NCBI RefSeq assembly: GCF_030814815.1
Contig: NZ_JAUSVR010000001.1
Span: 434,001-498,000 of the forward strand
Source of the DNA: Ancylobacter amanitiformis
GTDB taxonomy: Bacteria > Pseudomonadota > Alphaproteobacteria > Rhizobiales > Xanthobacteraceae
Reading direction: 5' to 3'
Length of the DNA stretch: 64,000 nucleotides
Shown here: piece after piece, positions 27,831-35,941 of the stretch
How the letters are laid out: the number at the start of each line of letters is the position of its first letter
Position numbering within the stretch: position 1 is the first letter of the stretch
Position numbers and translations under genes: made by a program
The notes under the pieces: model-generated
What the model saw: only the letters and a program-made list of their open reading frames with translations
Told to the model about the DNA's origin: nothing
Databases searched by the model: none

Positions 27831-29486
27831 TCAGCGCGTGAGCTTCTTGTGCTTCATCCGGTGCGGGACGATCTCGTCGACGCCGAGGCGGCGCTTCTTG
27901 TCTTCCTCGTAATCGTGGAAGTTGCCCTCGAACCACTCGACATGACCGTCGCCCTCGAAGGCCAGCATGTGGGTGGCGATACGGTCGAGGAAGAAGCGGT
28001 CATGCGAGATGATGACCGCGCAGCCGGCGAAGTCTTCCAGCGCCTCTTCCAGCGCACGCAGCGTCTCGACGTCGAGATCGTTGGTCGGCTCGTCTAGGAG
28101 CAAGACATTCGCCCCTTGCTGCAAAATCCGGGCGAGATGCACGCGGTTGCGCTCGCCGCCCGAGAGCATGCCGACCTTCTTCTGCTGGTCGCCGCCCTTG
28201 AAGTTGAAGGCGCCGCAATAGGCGCGCGAATTGATCTCGCGCTTGCCGAGATAGAGGATCTCGTTGCCGCCGGAGATTTCCTCCCACACGGTCTTCTTGT
28301 CGTCCAGCGCATCACGGTTCTGGTCGACATAGCCGAGCTGCACGCTGTCGCCGATGGCGATGGTGCCGGCATCGGGCTTCTCCAGCCCGTTGATCATGCG
28401 GAACAGCGTGGTCTTGCCCGCGCCGTTCGGCCCGATGACGCCGACAATGCCGCCCGGCGGCAGCTTGAAGGACAGGTTGTCGATCAACAGCTTGTCGCCG
28501 AACGACTTGGACAGGCCGTCAAAGGCGATGACGTTGTTGCCGAGCCGCTCCGACACCGGAATGACGATCTGCGCGGTGGTCGGCCCCTTCTCGGAGGCCT
28601 TCTTCACGAGGTCGTCGTAGCGCTGGATACGCGCCTTGTTCTTGGCCTGACGGGCCTTCGGGGAGGCCCCCATCCACTCCGCCTCGGAGGCGATCGCGCG
28701 CTGGCGGGCCTCGTCCTCGCGGTTCTCCTGCTGCATGCGCTTGGTCTTCTGCGTCAGCCAGGAGGAGTAGTTGCCCTCATAGGGGATGCCGCGGCCGCGA
28801 TCGAGTTCGAGGATCCAGCCGGTCACGTTGTCGAGGAAGTAGCGGTCATGGGTGACGATGAGGATCGCGCCCGGATAATTGCGCAGATGGCCTTCGAGCC
28901 AGTTGGTGGTCTCGGCGTCGAGATGGTTGGTCGGTTCGTCGAGCAGCAGAAGTTCCGGCTGCGAGAGCAGCAGCTGGCACAGCGCGACGCGGCGGCGCTC
29001 GCCGCCCGAAAGCCGGGCGACGTCCGACCCCTCCTCGGGGCAGCCGAGCGCATCCATCGCCTGATCGATCTTGCTGTCGAGGTCCCACAGGCCCTGCGCC
29101 TCGATCTCGTCCTGGAGCGCGGTCATCTCGTCCGCGGTCTCGTCGGAATAGTTCATGGCGAGTTCGTTGTAGCGCTCGAGAATCCCCTTCTGCTTGGCGA
29201 CGCCAAGCATGACGTTCTCGCGCACCGAGAGGGTGGGATCGAGCAGCGGCTCCTGCGGCAGATAGCCGACGCGCGCGCCTTCCGCGACCCAGGCCTCGCC
29301 GGAATAATCCGTGTCGATGCCGGCCATGATCTTCAGCAGCGTCGACTTGCCCGAGCCGTTGGGGCCGAGAATGCCGATCTTGGCCGTCGGGTAGAAGGAG
29401 AGATGCACGTTGTCGAGCACCTTCTTGCCACCCGGATAGGCCTTGGACATTCCATGCATGTGGTAGACGTACTGATAGGAAGCCAT
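27831..29486 (-). CDS. ettA: Energy-dependent translational throttle protein EttA (ABC-F ATPase)
   Basis: Binds the ribosomal E site and gates entry into elongation according to ATP/ADP. 551 residues with two ABC domains: Walker A GPNGSGKSTLLK and GPNGAGKTTLFR, signatures LSGGERRRVAL and LSGGERNRVHL, Walker B LLLLDEPTNHLDAE and LLLLDEPTNDLDVE. Between them is the arm/linker with WMGASPKARQAKNKAR, specific for EttA among ABC-F proteins. The N-terminus YQYVYHMHGMSKAYPGGKKV is also typical. A basic tail ends MKHKKLTR. First gene of the ettA-tam unit; diverges from the otsB operon. Confidence 0.95.
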   Translation of the reverse strand: MASYQYVYHMHGMSKAYPGGKKVLDNVHLSFYPTAKIGILGPNGSGKSTLLKIMAGIDTDYSGEAWVAEGARVGYLPQEPLLDPTLSVRENVMLGVAKQKGILERYNELAMNYSDETADEMTALQDEIEAQGLWDLDSKIDQAMDALGCPEEGSDVARLSGGERRRVALCQLLLSQPELLLLDEPTNHLDAETTNWLEGHLRNYPGAILIVTHDRYFLDNVTGWILELDRGRGIPYEGNYSSWLTQKTKRMQQENREDEARQRAIASEAEWMGASPKARQAKNKARIQRYDDLVKKASEKGPTTAQIVIPVSERLGNNVIAFDGLSKSFGDKLLIDNLSFKLPPGGIVGVIGPNGAGKTTLFRMINGLEKPDAGTIAIGDSVQLGYVDQNRDALDDKKTVWEEISGGNEILYLGKREINSRAYCGAFNFKGGDQQKKVGMLSGGERNRVHLARILQQGANVLLLDEPTNDLDVETLRALEEALEDFAGCAVIISHDRFFLDRIATHMLAFEGDGHVEWFEGNFHDYEEDKKRRLGVDEIVPHRMKHKKLTR

Positions 29487-29836
29487 GTGCCAGATCCTGA
29501 AGGAGCGCGTCGTCCGGGCGTTCGCGGCCGTGCCGACGAACCCTCGATGCCGATGAAAAGGATTGCGCGCTATGTAAACCGCGCGCCCGCGAGCGGCAAG
29601 AGTAGAGCGGCCGCGCGAGCGTGCGGGCGTGGCGTGTCACGATATCCAGAAACCTCTCGCACCCGCCGATGCGCCCTTGCGCAGCCCGCCGAGAGAAAAA
29701 ACCGCGCGGTAATGGAACGCCGGCGGCTCTTGCGGGTTATCCGGGGCGGACGACGGGTGTCGTGTTTCCGGTGCCCGGATCCGCCTCCAGCGCCACACCC
29801 GCACCGGCGGGAGAAGTGACGGAAACAGGACACGGC
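29487..29836. other. Divergent intergenic region between ettA and otsB
   Basis: 350 nt without a supported gene. It holds the promoters of both operons: the EcfG-type site at 29714-29738 for otsB, and for ettA an upstream region containing ctatgtaaa near 29572-29580 that might be a -10 element on either strand. Open frames crossing it lack homology. Confidence 0.6.
29714..29738 (+). promoter_or_regulatory. EcfG-type general stress promoter upstream of otsB
   Basis: GGAAC at 29714-29718, 16 nt, then GGTT at 29735-29738, one mismatch from GGAAC-N16-CGTT. The otsB ATG is 98 nt downstream. Trehalose synthesis genes are well-known members of the EcfG regulon in Hyphomicrobiales, which supports the call. 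Confidence 0.62.
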
Positions 29837-30583
29837 ATGCAACCTCTTCCACGCGCCGACTGGGCACTCTTCCTCGATATTGACGGTACCCTGATCGAGC
29901 ACGCGGACCATCCGGAAGGAATCACCATCCCCGCGGACCTTCCGGATCTCCTCACGCGGCTGCAGCGGGTCTTGAATGGCGCGGTGGCGCTGGTGTCCGG
30001 GCGGACCATCGACTGGATGGACCAGCGCTTCGCGCCCGTGCGCCTGTCCGCCTCCGGCCAGCACGGTGCCGAAATCCGCCTCGCGCCCGATGCCCCGGCC
30101 GTGCCCATTCCGATCCCGAAATGGCGCCGCCCGCTGGAGGAGGCGCTCACGCGTGAAATGCAGCCATGGCCGGGCGTGTTCATCGAGCACAAGCCGCTGT
30201 CGCTGGCCGTGCATTTCCGTGCGGTGCCGCATTATGGCGACGCGATCATGGCGCGGGTCATCGAACTCGGGCGCGGGCTGGACGGCAGTGTCGAGTTCCT
30301 CAAGGGCCGTTTCGTGATCGAAGTGCGCCAGGGCGGCCACCACAAGGGCACGGCGGTCGACAGCTTCATGAACAGCACCCTGTTCGCCGGACGCCAGCCG
30401 GTCTTCCTCGGCGACGATGTGACCGACGAGGATGGCTTCCGTGCCGTGCGCGCCATGGGCGGGCTGGCGGTCGCCATCGGGCCGCGGGCGACCCGGCAGG
30501 CCGATTTCCACCTGGATACGCCGGCCGAGGTGCGTCGCTGGCTCGCCAACATTCCCCCCGCGCTGGAGCGCCTCGCCTCGTGA
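29837..30583 (+). CDS. otsB: Trehalose-6-phosphate phosphatase
   Basis: Dephosphorylates trehalose 6-phosphate to trehalose in the cytosol. 248 residues of HAD fold: nucleophile motif LFLDIDGTLIE (DxDGT), VALVSGRTIDWMD, the KGTAVD-type Lys (HHKGTAVDSFM) and GDDVTDEDGFRAV. The start ATG 29837 is chosen because the domain begins directly after it. It is the first gene of otsB-GH15-otsA; its stop overlaps the GTG of the GH15 gene by 4 nt. An EcfG-type promoter lies upstream. Confidence 0.95.
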   Translation: MQPLPRADWALFLDIDGTLIEHADHPEGITIPADLPDLLTRLQRVLNGAVALVSGRTIDWMDQRFAPVRLSASGQHGAEIRLAPDAPAVPIPIPKWRRPLEEALTREMQPWPGVFIEHKPLSLAVHFRAVPHYGDAIMARVIELGRGLDGSVEFLKGRFVIEVRQGGHHKGTAVDSFMNSTLFAGRQPVFLGDDVTDEDGFRAVRAMGGLAVAIGPRATRQADFHLDTPAEVRRWLANIPPALERLAS

Positions 30584-32376
30584 GCAGCAACCTCAATCTC
30601 GCCACCATCGGCAATGGAACCATCGCCGCGATGGTCGATCCGCGCGGTCGGATCAACTGGTGCTGCTGGCCGCGCATCGACGGCGACCCGATCTTCTCCG
30701 CGCTGCTGGGCGGCGAGGAGCCGGAGGCCGGCTTCTTCGACGTCGTGCTCGACGGCCAGGTGAAGGCCTCGCGCCGCTACCAGGCCAACACCGCCATCAT
30801 CGAGACGATTCTCGAAAATGCGGACGGCGCCCGGCTGCGCATCACCGACTTCGCGCCGCGCTTCAAGCTCTATGACCGCATCTACCGGCCCGCCATGCTG
30901 GTGCGGCGGATCGAGCCGCTGGCCGGCACGTGCCGCGTCAGCGTCCGGCTGCGCCCGCACTTCAAGTGGGGCGAGCAGCACCCTGCGCCGGTGCGCGGCA
31001 GCAACCACATGCGCTTTGCCGGCGACGACTTCACCCTGCGCGCCACCACCGACCTGCCGATCGTCTATGTCATGGAGGAGCGCCCCTTCGTCCTCGACAA
31101 GACGGCGACCATCGTGCTCGGTCCGGACGAGCCCTTCGCCGCCAGCCTCGCCGAAACCGCCCGCGCCTTCGAGGAGAAGACCCGCGATTACTGGTGGGAA
31201 TGGGTGCGCTATCTCTCCATTCCCTTCGAGTGGCAGGACGCGGTGATCCGCGCCGCCATCTCGCTTAAGCTGTGCGCCTACGAGGAGACCGGAGGCATCG
31301 TCGCCGCGCTCACGACCTCGATTCCCGAGGCGCCGCATTCGATCCGCAACTGGGACTACCGCCACTGCTGGCTGCGCGACAGCTATTTCACCGTGCGGGC
31401 GCTGAACCAGCTGGGCGCCACGCGGACCATGGAAGACTTCATCCGCTATCTCACCACGGTGATCGCCTCCGATCCCTCCGGGCGGCTCGCGCCGGTCTAT
31501 TCCATCGTGCCCGGCACGCCTCTGGAGGAGCGCTTCGCGCCGGCGCTCGCCGGCTTTCACGGCATGGGGCCGGTGCGCGTGGGCAACCAGGCGGCCGAGC
31601 AGGTGCAGAATGATGGCTATGGCCATGTCGTGCTGGCGGCGGCGCAGATGTTCTTCGACCAGCGCCTGCCGAACCGGGGCGACCGCGCGCTGTTCGAGCT
31701 TCTGGAAGGCGTCGGGGCCAAGGCGGCGGAATTCGCCTTCGAGCCGGATGCCGGCCTGTGGGAACTGCGCGGCAAGCGCCGCGTGCACACGTTCTCGGCG
31801 GTGATGAGCTGGGCCGCCTGCTCGCGGCTCGCCCGTATCGCCCGCGTGCTGGAACTGCCGGAACGCGCGACCTACTGGAAGGAGCAGGCGGCCACGATCC
31901 GCACACGCATCCTCTCCTTCGCGTGGAACGAGGAGATGAACAGCTTCGTCGATGCGGAAGAGGATGGGCAGATCGATGCCAGCCTGCTGCTGCTCGCCGA
32001 TCTCGGCTTCGTGCGGCCCGACGATCCGCGCTTCATCGCCACCGTCGAACGGGTGGGCCGCGACCTGAAGCGCAACGGCTACCTCATGCGCTATGCCGGC
32101 GAGGATGATTTCGGCCTGCCGGAGACGTCCTTCACCATCTGCTCGTTCTGGTATGTGTGCGCGCTGGACATGATCGGGCGCCGCGACGAGGCGCGCGAGA
32201 TGTTTGCCAGCCTGCTGGACCGGCGCAACGAGGCGGGATTGCTGTCGGAGGATATCGACAACCAGACTCTCGAACTCTGGGGCAACATTCCCCAGACCTA
32301 TTCGATGGTCGGCCTGATCGACACGGCCATGCGCCTGTCGAAGACATGGGAGGAAGCGTTCTGGCGAGGCTCGTAA
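30580..32376 (+). CDS. Glycoside hydrolase family 15 protein (glucoamylase/trehalase-like)
   Basis: 598-residue cytosolic protein without signal peptide. The N-terminal beta-sandwich (NLNLATIGNGTIAAMVDPRGR) is followed by the (alpha/alpha)6 barrel with the GH15 signatures SIRNWDYRHCWLRDSYF, AAEQVQNDGYGHVVLAA, ETSFTICSFWYVCALDMIG and GLLSEDIDNQTLELWGN; the catalytic acids should be the Glu residues of the last two. Some actinobacterial GH15 proteins are trehalases, others hydrolyse maltose or dextrins. It sits between otsB and otsA, overlapping both (GTGA with otsB, 31 nt with otsA), so it is produced together with the trehalose makers. Trehalase activity for turnover is the leading guess. Confidence 0.9.
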   Translation: MSSNLNLATIGNGTIAAMVDPRGRINWCCWPRIDGDPIFSALLGGEEPEAGFFDVVLDGQVKASRRYQANTAIIETILENADGARLRITDFAPRFKLYDRIYRPAMLVRRIEPLAGTCRVSVRLRPHFKWGEQHPAPVRGSNHMRFAGDDFTLRATTDLPIVYVMEERPFVLDKTATIVLGPDEPFAASLAETARAFEEKTRDYWWEWVRYLSIPFEWQDAVIRAAISLKLCAYEETGGIVAALTTSIPEAPHSIRNWDYRHCWLRDSYFTVRALNQLGATRTMEDFIRYLTTVIASDPSGRLAPVYSIVPGTPLEERFAPALAGFHGMGPVRVGNQAAEQVQNDGYGHVVLAAAQMFFDQRLPNRGDRALFELLEGVGAKAAEFAFEPDAGLWELRGKRRVHTFSAVMSWAACSRLARIARVLELPERATYWKEQAATIRTRILSFAWNEEMNSFVDAEEDGQIDASLLLLADLGFVRPDDPRFIATVERVGRDLKRNGYLMRYAGEDDFGLPETSFTICSFWYVCALDMIGRRDEAREMFASLLDRRNEAGLLSEDIDNQTLELWGNIPQTYSMVGLIDTAMRLSKTWEEAFWRGS

Positions 32377-33767
32377 TCGTATCGAACCGGGTGGCCTCAC
32401 CCAAGGAACGCGCGGCCAAGGCGGGCGGGCTCGCCGTCGCGCTGCGCGAGGCCCTCGGCAAGCGCGGCGGGCTGTGGTTCGGCTGGAGCGGAGAAACTCG
32501 GCCCAACGCCCCGGCGGAACCCAAGGTCGTGCGCTCCGGCAAGGTCATGTACGCGCTGCAGGATCTCGATCCCGACGACCAGCGCGCCCATTATGCCGGC
32601 TACGCCAACGGCACGCTGTGGCCGCTCTGCCATTACCGGCTCGGCGCGCTCTCCTTCCGCCGCACCGACTGGGAAGGCTACCGGCGGGTGAACGCGCATT
32701 TCGCCCGCGCGCTGCTGCCCCTGCTCAAGCCCGACGATATCGTATGGGTGCACGATTATCATTTCATCCTGCTGGCGGCGGAATTGCGCAGGCTCGGCTT
32801 CACGGGGCGGATCGGCTATTTCCACCACATCCCGTGGCCGACGCCCGAGGTCTTCCTCAGCCTGCCCTCGCACGCGGCGCTGGTGCGCGATCTCGCGCAG
32901 TACGACCTCGTCGGCCTGCAGACCGAGAACGACGTGCGCGCGCTGCTCACCTACCTCTCCACCGAGGCGCGCGCCTGGATCGCGCCGGGCGGCGTGGTGG
33001 GGCTGAACGAGCGGCGCTTCCGCGTCGCCTCCTATCCCATCGGCATCGATGCCGACGCCTTCGTGAAGGATGCCGCCGCCTCGGTCGGCAGCGAGGAGGA
33101 GGAGCGCCTGCAATCGAGCCTCGCGGGCCGCGTGCTCGCGGTCGGGGTCGACCGGCTCGATTATTCCAAGGGTCTGCCCAACAAGTTCGCCGCCTTCGGG
33201 GAGCTGCTGAATCACTATCCCCAGCACCGCTCCCGCGTGACCATGATGCAGATCGCCCCGCTGTCGCGCGGCGAGGTCGCCGAGTATCGCGCGCTGCGGC
33301 GCGAGCTGGAGGAACTGGGCGGGGCCATCAACGGCGAATATGCCGAATTCGACTGGGTGCCGCTGCGCTACCTCAACCGCCCCTTCCCGCGCGCCACGCT
33401 CGCCGCCATCTACCGCGCTTCCAAACTCGGGCTGGTGACGCCCTTGCGTGACGGCATGAATCTGGTGGCGAAGGAATATGTCGCCGCGCAGGACCCCGAT
33501 GATCCCGGCGTGCTCATCCTCTCCCGCTTCGCAGGGGCGGCGGATGAGATGACCGGTGCACTGCTGGTCAACCCCTATGACGTCGAGGGCATGGCGGAAA
33601 CCTTCGATGCCGGGCTCACCATGTCGCAGGACGAGCGCCGGGAGCGCTGGCGCGCCAACATGGACAAGGTCGAAACCAACACGATTCATCATTGGTGCGA
33701 ACGGTTCATTGCGGACCTCTCGCAGATCGCCGATCATTTCACCGAGGCGCCCGAACCCGGCCGCTGA
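32346..33767 (+). CDS. otsA: Trehalose-6-phosphate synthase (GT20)
   Basis: Couples UDP-glucose and glucose 6-phosphate to trehalose 6-phosphate. Landmarks: ARLVIVSNRVASP, AGGLAVALREAL, WVHDYHFILLAAELR, YFHHIPWPTPEVF, RLDYSKGLPNK and PLRDGMNLVAKEYVAAQ, all GT20 residues for donor and acceptor binding. About 473 residues from ATG 32346, inside the GH15 gene. A stronger Shine-Dalgarno (gggagga, 32348-32354) is placed for a CTG codon at 32361, which would give exactly the usual OtsA N-terminus (M)ARLVIVSNRV; start choice is uncertain. Last metabolic gene of the operon; a cyclase gene follows 38 nt later. Confidence 0.95.
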   Translation: MGGSVLARLVIVSNRVASPKERAAKAGGLAVALREALGKRGGLWFGWSGETRPNAPAEPKVVRSGKVMYALQDLDPDDQRAHYAGYANGTLWPLCHYRLGALSFRRTDWEGYRRVNAHFARALLPLLKPDDIVWVHDYHFILLAAELRRLGFTGRIGYFHHIPWPTPEVFLSLPSHAALVRDLAQYDLVGLQTENDVRALLTYLSTEARAWIAPGGVVGLNERRFRVASYPIGIDADAFVKDAAASVGSEEEERLQSSLAGRVLAVGVDRLDYSKGLPNKFAAFGELLNHYPQHRSRVTMMQIAPLSRGEVAEYRALRRELEELGGAINGEYAEFDWVPLRYLNRPFPRATLAAIYRASKLGLVTPLRDGMNLVAKEYVAAQDPDDPGVLILSRFAGAADEMTGALLVNPYDVEGMAETFDAGLTMSQDERRERWRANMDKVETNTIHHWCERFIADLSQIADHFTEAPEPGR

Positions 33768-33805
33768 ATCAACCGGAACGTCGGCGCGGCGCGGAAAGGG
33801 CATGG

Positions 33806-34867
33806 ATGTGGCAGATCCCCGAGCTACCGGCCAATGAGCCGGAGCGCCTCGCCGCCCTGCTCGCCTGCGACATCATGGATACCCCGCGCGAGGAGCGCTT
33901 CGACCGGCTGACCTGGCTGGCGGAGCGTTTCTATCGTGCGGATGTCGCGTTCCTGAGCTTCGTCGATGCGCAGATGCAGTGGATGAAGGCGGTGACATCC
34001 AGCGCCATCGGCTCCTCCATCGAGCGCCGGCGCAGCGTCTGCCAGGTGATCATCTCCGAAGGACGCCCGCTCGTCGTCGGCGATCTGCACAGCGACGCCC
34101 GCTTCGACGGCCACCCCGTGACGCCGCTGCTCGCGCTGCGCTTCTATGCCGGCGTCCCGCTGATGGTGCAGGATACGCTGCCGATCGGCAGCTTGTGCAT
34201 CCTGCGCGAAGAACCGGGAATTCCCGACGGCTTCGACATTTCCGCGCTGGAGAAGCTCGCCGCCATCGCGGTGGACGAACTGGCGCTGCGCAACCTCAAT
34301 CGCGACCTCACCCGTCTCAGCCGCCGCGATGCGCTGACCGGTCTCGGCAACCGGCGCTGCTTTGACGAAGAACTGGAGCGCGCCCGGCTGCGCTGCCAGC
34401 GCCTGAACGTGCCGCTGACGCTGCTGATGATCGATATCGACCGGTTCAAGGACCTGAACGACAATGCCGGGCACCATGCGGGCGACGAGGTGCTGCGCCG
34501 GCTGGGCGTCATCCTCGCGGACGTTCCGCTGCGCGCCGACGATGTCATCGCCCGCTTTGGCGGCGAGGAATTCGCGCTCATTCTCAGCGGCGGCGGAAGC
34601 GCGGAGGCGCTGCCGCTGGCCGAGCGCATCCGCCACAGCGTGCGACAGGCGCAGATGAACCACCCGACCGCCGGCACGGTGACGCTGTCGATCGGCATCG
34701 CCACCCAGCCCGCCAATGCCATCGACACCGACCGACTGATCATCGCGGCCGACCGCGCGCTCTACGCCGCCAAGCGCGCCGGGCGCGATGCGGTCATGAC
34801 CGCGCCCGCCGACGACCGACCCGCGTCGCAGGCGGAAGAACGCCGCGTGACCGTGCCGGGGGGATGA
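33806..34867 (+). CDS. GAF-GGDEF diguanylate cyclase, soluble
   Basis: 353 residues. Residues about 20-165 form a GAF domain of the type found at the N-terminus of many cyclases (LLACDIMDTPREERFDRLTWLAERF, SVCQVIISEGRPLVVGD, FYAGVPLMV, GSLCIL). Residues about 185-345 are GGDEF: LSRRDALTGLGNRR, MIDIDRFKDLNDNAGHHAGDEV and active site ARFGGEEFALIL. The inhibitory I-site is intact (RADD five residues before GGEEF), unlike the cyclase at 5057. ATG 33806 follows ggaaaggg. Directly behind otsA (38 nt) on the same strand, so it may be read from the trehalose operon. Confidence 0.92.
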   Translation: MWQIPELPANEPERLAALLACDIMDTPREERFDRLTWLAERFYRADVAFLSFVDAQMQWMKAVTSSAIGSSIERRRSVCQVIISEGRPLVVGDLHSDARFDGHPVTPLLALRFYAGVPLMVQDTLPIGSLCILREEPGIPDGFDISALEKLAAIAVDELALRNLNRDLTRLSRRDALTGLGNRRCFDEELERARLRCQRLNVPLTLLMIDIDRFKDLNDNAGHHAGDEVLRRLGVILADVPLRADDVIARFGGEEFALILSGGGSAEALPLAERIRHSVRQAQMNHPTAGTVTLSIGIATQPANAIDTDRLIIAADRALYAAKRAGRDAVMTAPADDRPASQAEERRVTVPGG

Positions 34868-34918
34868 TCGCCCCGGCACGCGCGCTTGCGCTGTGGCTGC
34901 CGCCCTCGCGGGCGGGCG

Positions 34919-35830
34919 TCAGCGCCCGGGCGCCGGCCCGATCTCGTCGCCCGAGTCCGGCAGCCAGCGAACCGACATGGCGAAGTTGCGGCTCGCGCCC
35001 GGTTCGATAAGGGAGAGGCCCGGCTTGTCCGTGAACTCGGCCGGCCCCTCCGGCGGCGAGGCATAGCCGGACCACGGCTCGATGCACAGGAACGGCGCGC
35101 CGGGCTTCGACCAGAGTCCGAGCTGCGGCATGCCGGGAAACGCGACTTCCAGCCCCGGCTGGCGCGGCACGCCGAAGCGGACATGGCGCGAGCGCATATT
35201 GAGGAAGATCAGCGCATCGCGCGCGAACATCTCGTCGGTCGGCGCCATGAGCGCATCGACCGCCGGGTTCGGCTCGGTTCCCGCCGAGAGCAGCCCGCCT
35301 TCGGGACGGTGAATCGGCTCCACCTCGGCCTTCTCGAATACCAACCGATGATCCGCCCGCGTGCCTTCATAGGGCAGCGGCCAGCGGAACGCGGGATGGA
35401 AGCCGAAGCTCGCCGGCAGCGGCTCGGCACCCGGATTGCTCACCACCGCCTCGATGGTCAGTGTCGCATCGATGAGCGTGTAGGTGACGGCCAGAGCGAA
35501 CTCGAACGGATACTGCTTGCGCGTTTCGTCGTCCGGCCGCAGCACGAAGCGCGCCGAGGACGGGCTCGATGCCTCCAGCGTGAAGACCCGCCGGCGCGCG
35601 AAACCGTGCTGCGCCATGGGATAGGCCACACCCTTGTGCACGAGCTGGTCGCCCGGCAGCCGGCCGACAATGGGAAACAGTAGCGGCGCGCGCCCGGTCC
35701 AGAAGGCGGGATCGCCGTTCCACAACAGGTCGTGGCCCTCGCGATCGGCCAGACGCACCAGTTCCGCGCCCAGCGGCGCGACCTCTGCGCTGAGAAAATC
35801 CGACTTCAGCTTCACCGGCAGATCGCTCAT
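34919..35830 (-). CDS. Aldose 1-epimerase family protein
   Basis: 303-residue beta-sandwich protein of the galactose-mutarotase superfamily (LacX/YeaD-like group). The visible motifs are LGAELVRLADREGHDLLWNGDP, LFPIVGRLPGD, AQHGFARRRVF (conserved His), SFGFHPAFRWPL (second catalytic His) and CIEPWSGYASP (catalytic Glu). It interconverts alpha and beta anomers of a free or phosphorylated sugar. ATG 35830 begins the domain exactly. Converges with the cyclase gene and diverges from the MFS gene. Natural sugar unknown. Confidence 0.88.
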   Translation of the reverse strand: MSDLPVKLKSDFLSAEVAPLGAELVRLADREGHDLLWNGDPAFWTGRAPLLFPIVGRLPGDQLVHKGVAYPMAQHGFARRRVFTLEASSPSSARFVLRPDDETRKQYPFEFALAVTYTLIDATLTIEAVVSNPGAEPLPASFGFHPAFRWPLPYEGTRADHRLVFEKAEVEPIHRPEGGLLSAGTEPNPAVDALMAPTDEMFARDALIFLNMRSRHVRFGVPRQPGLEVAFPGMPQLGLWSKPGAPFLCIEPWSGYASPPEGPAEFTDKPGLSLIEPGASRNFAMSVRWLPDSGDEIGPAPGR

Positions 35831-35941
35831 GCCCCACCCCGTCTCGACATCGCCAAAGATCACGGGTACCGGAACAACTATGATTCGGGCGGGCGCCCGA
35901 ATCGGGATCCCACCATTGCTCCGTCCACCGCTGGTTCCATA

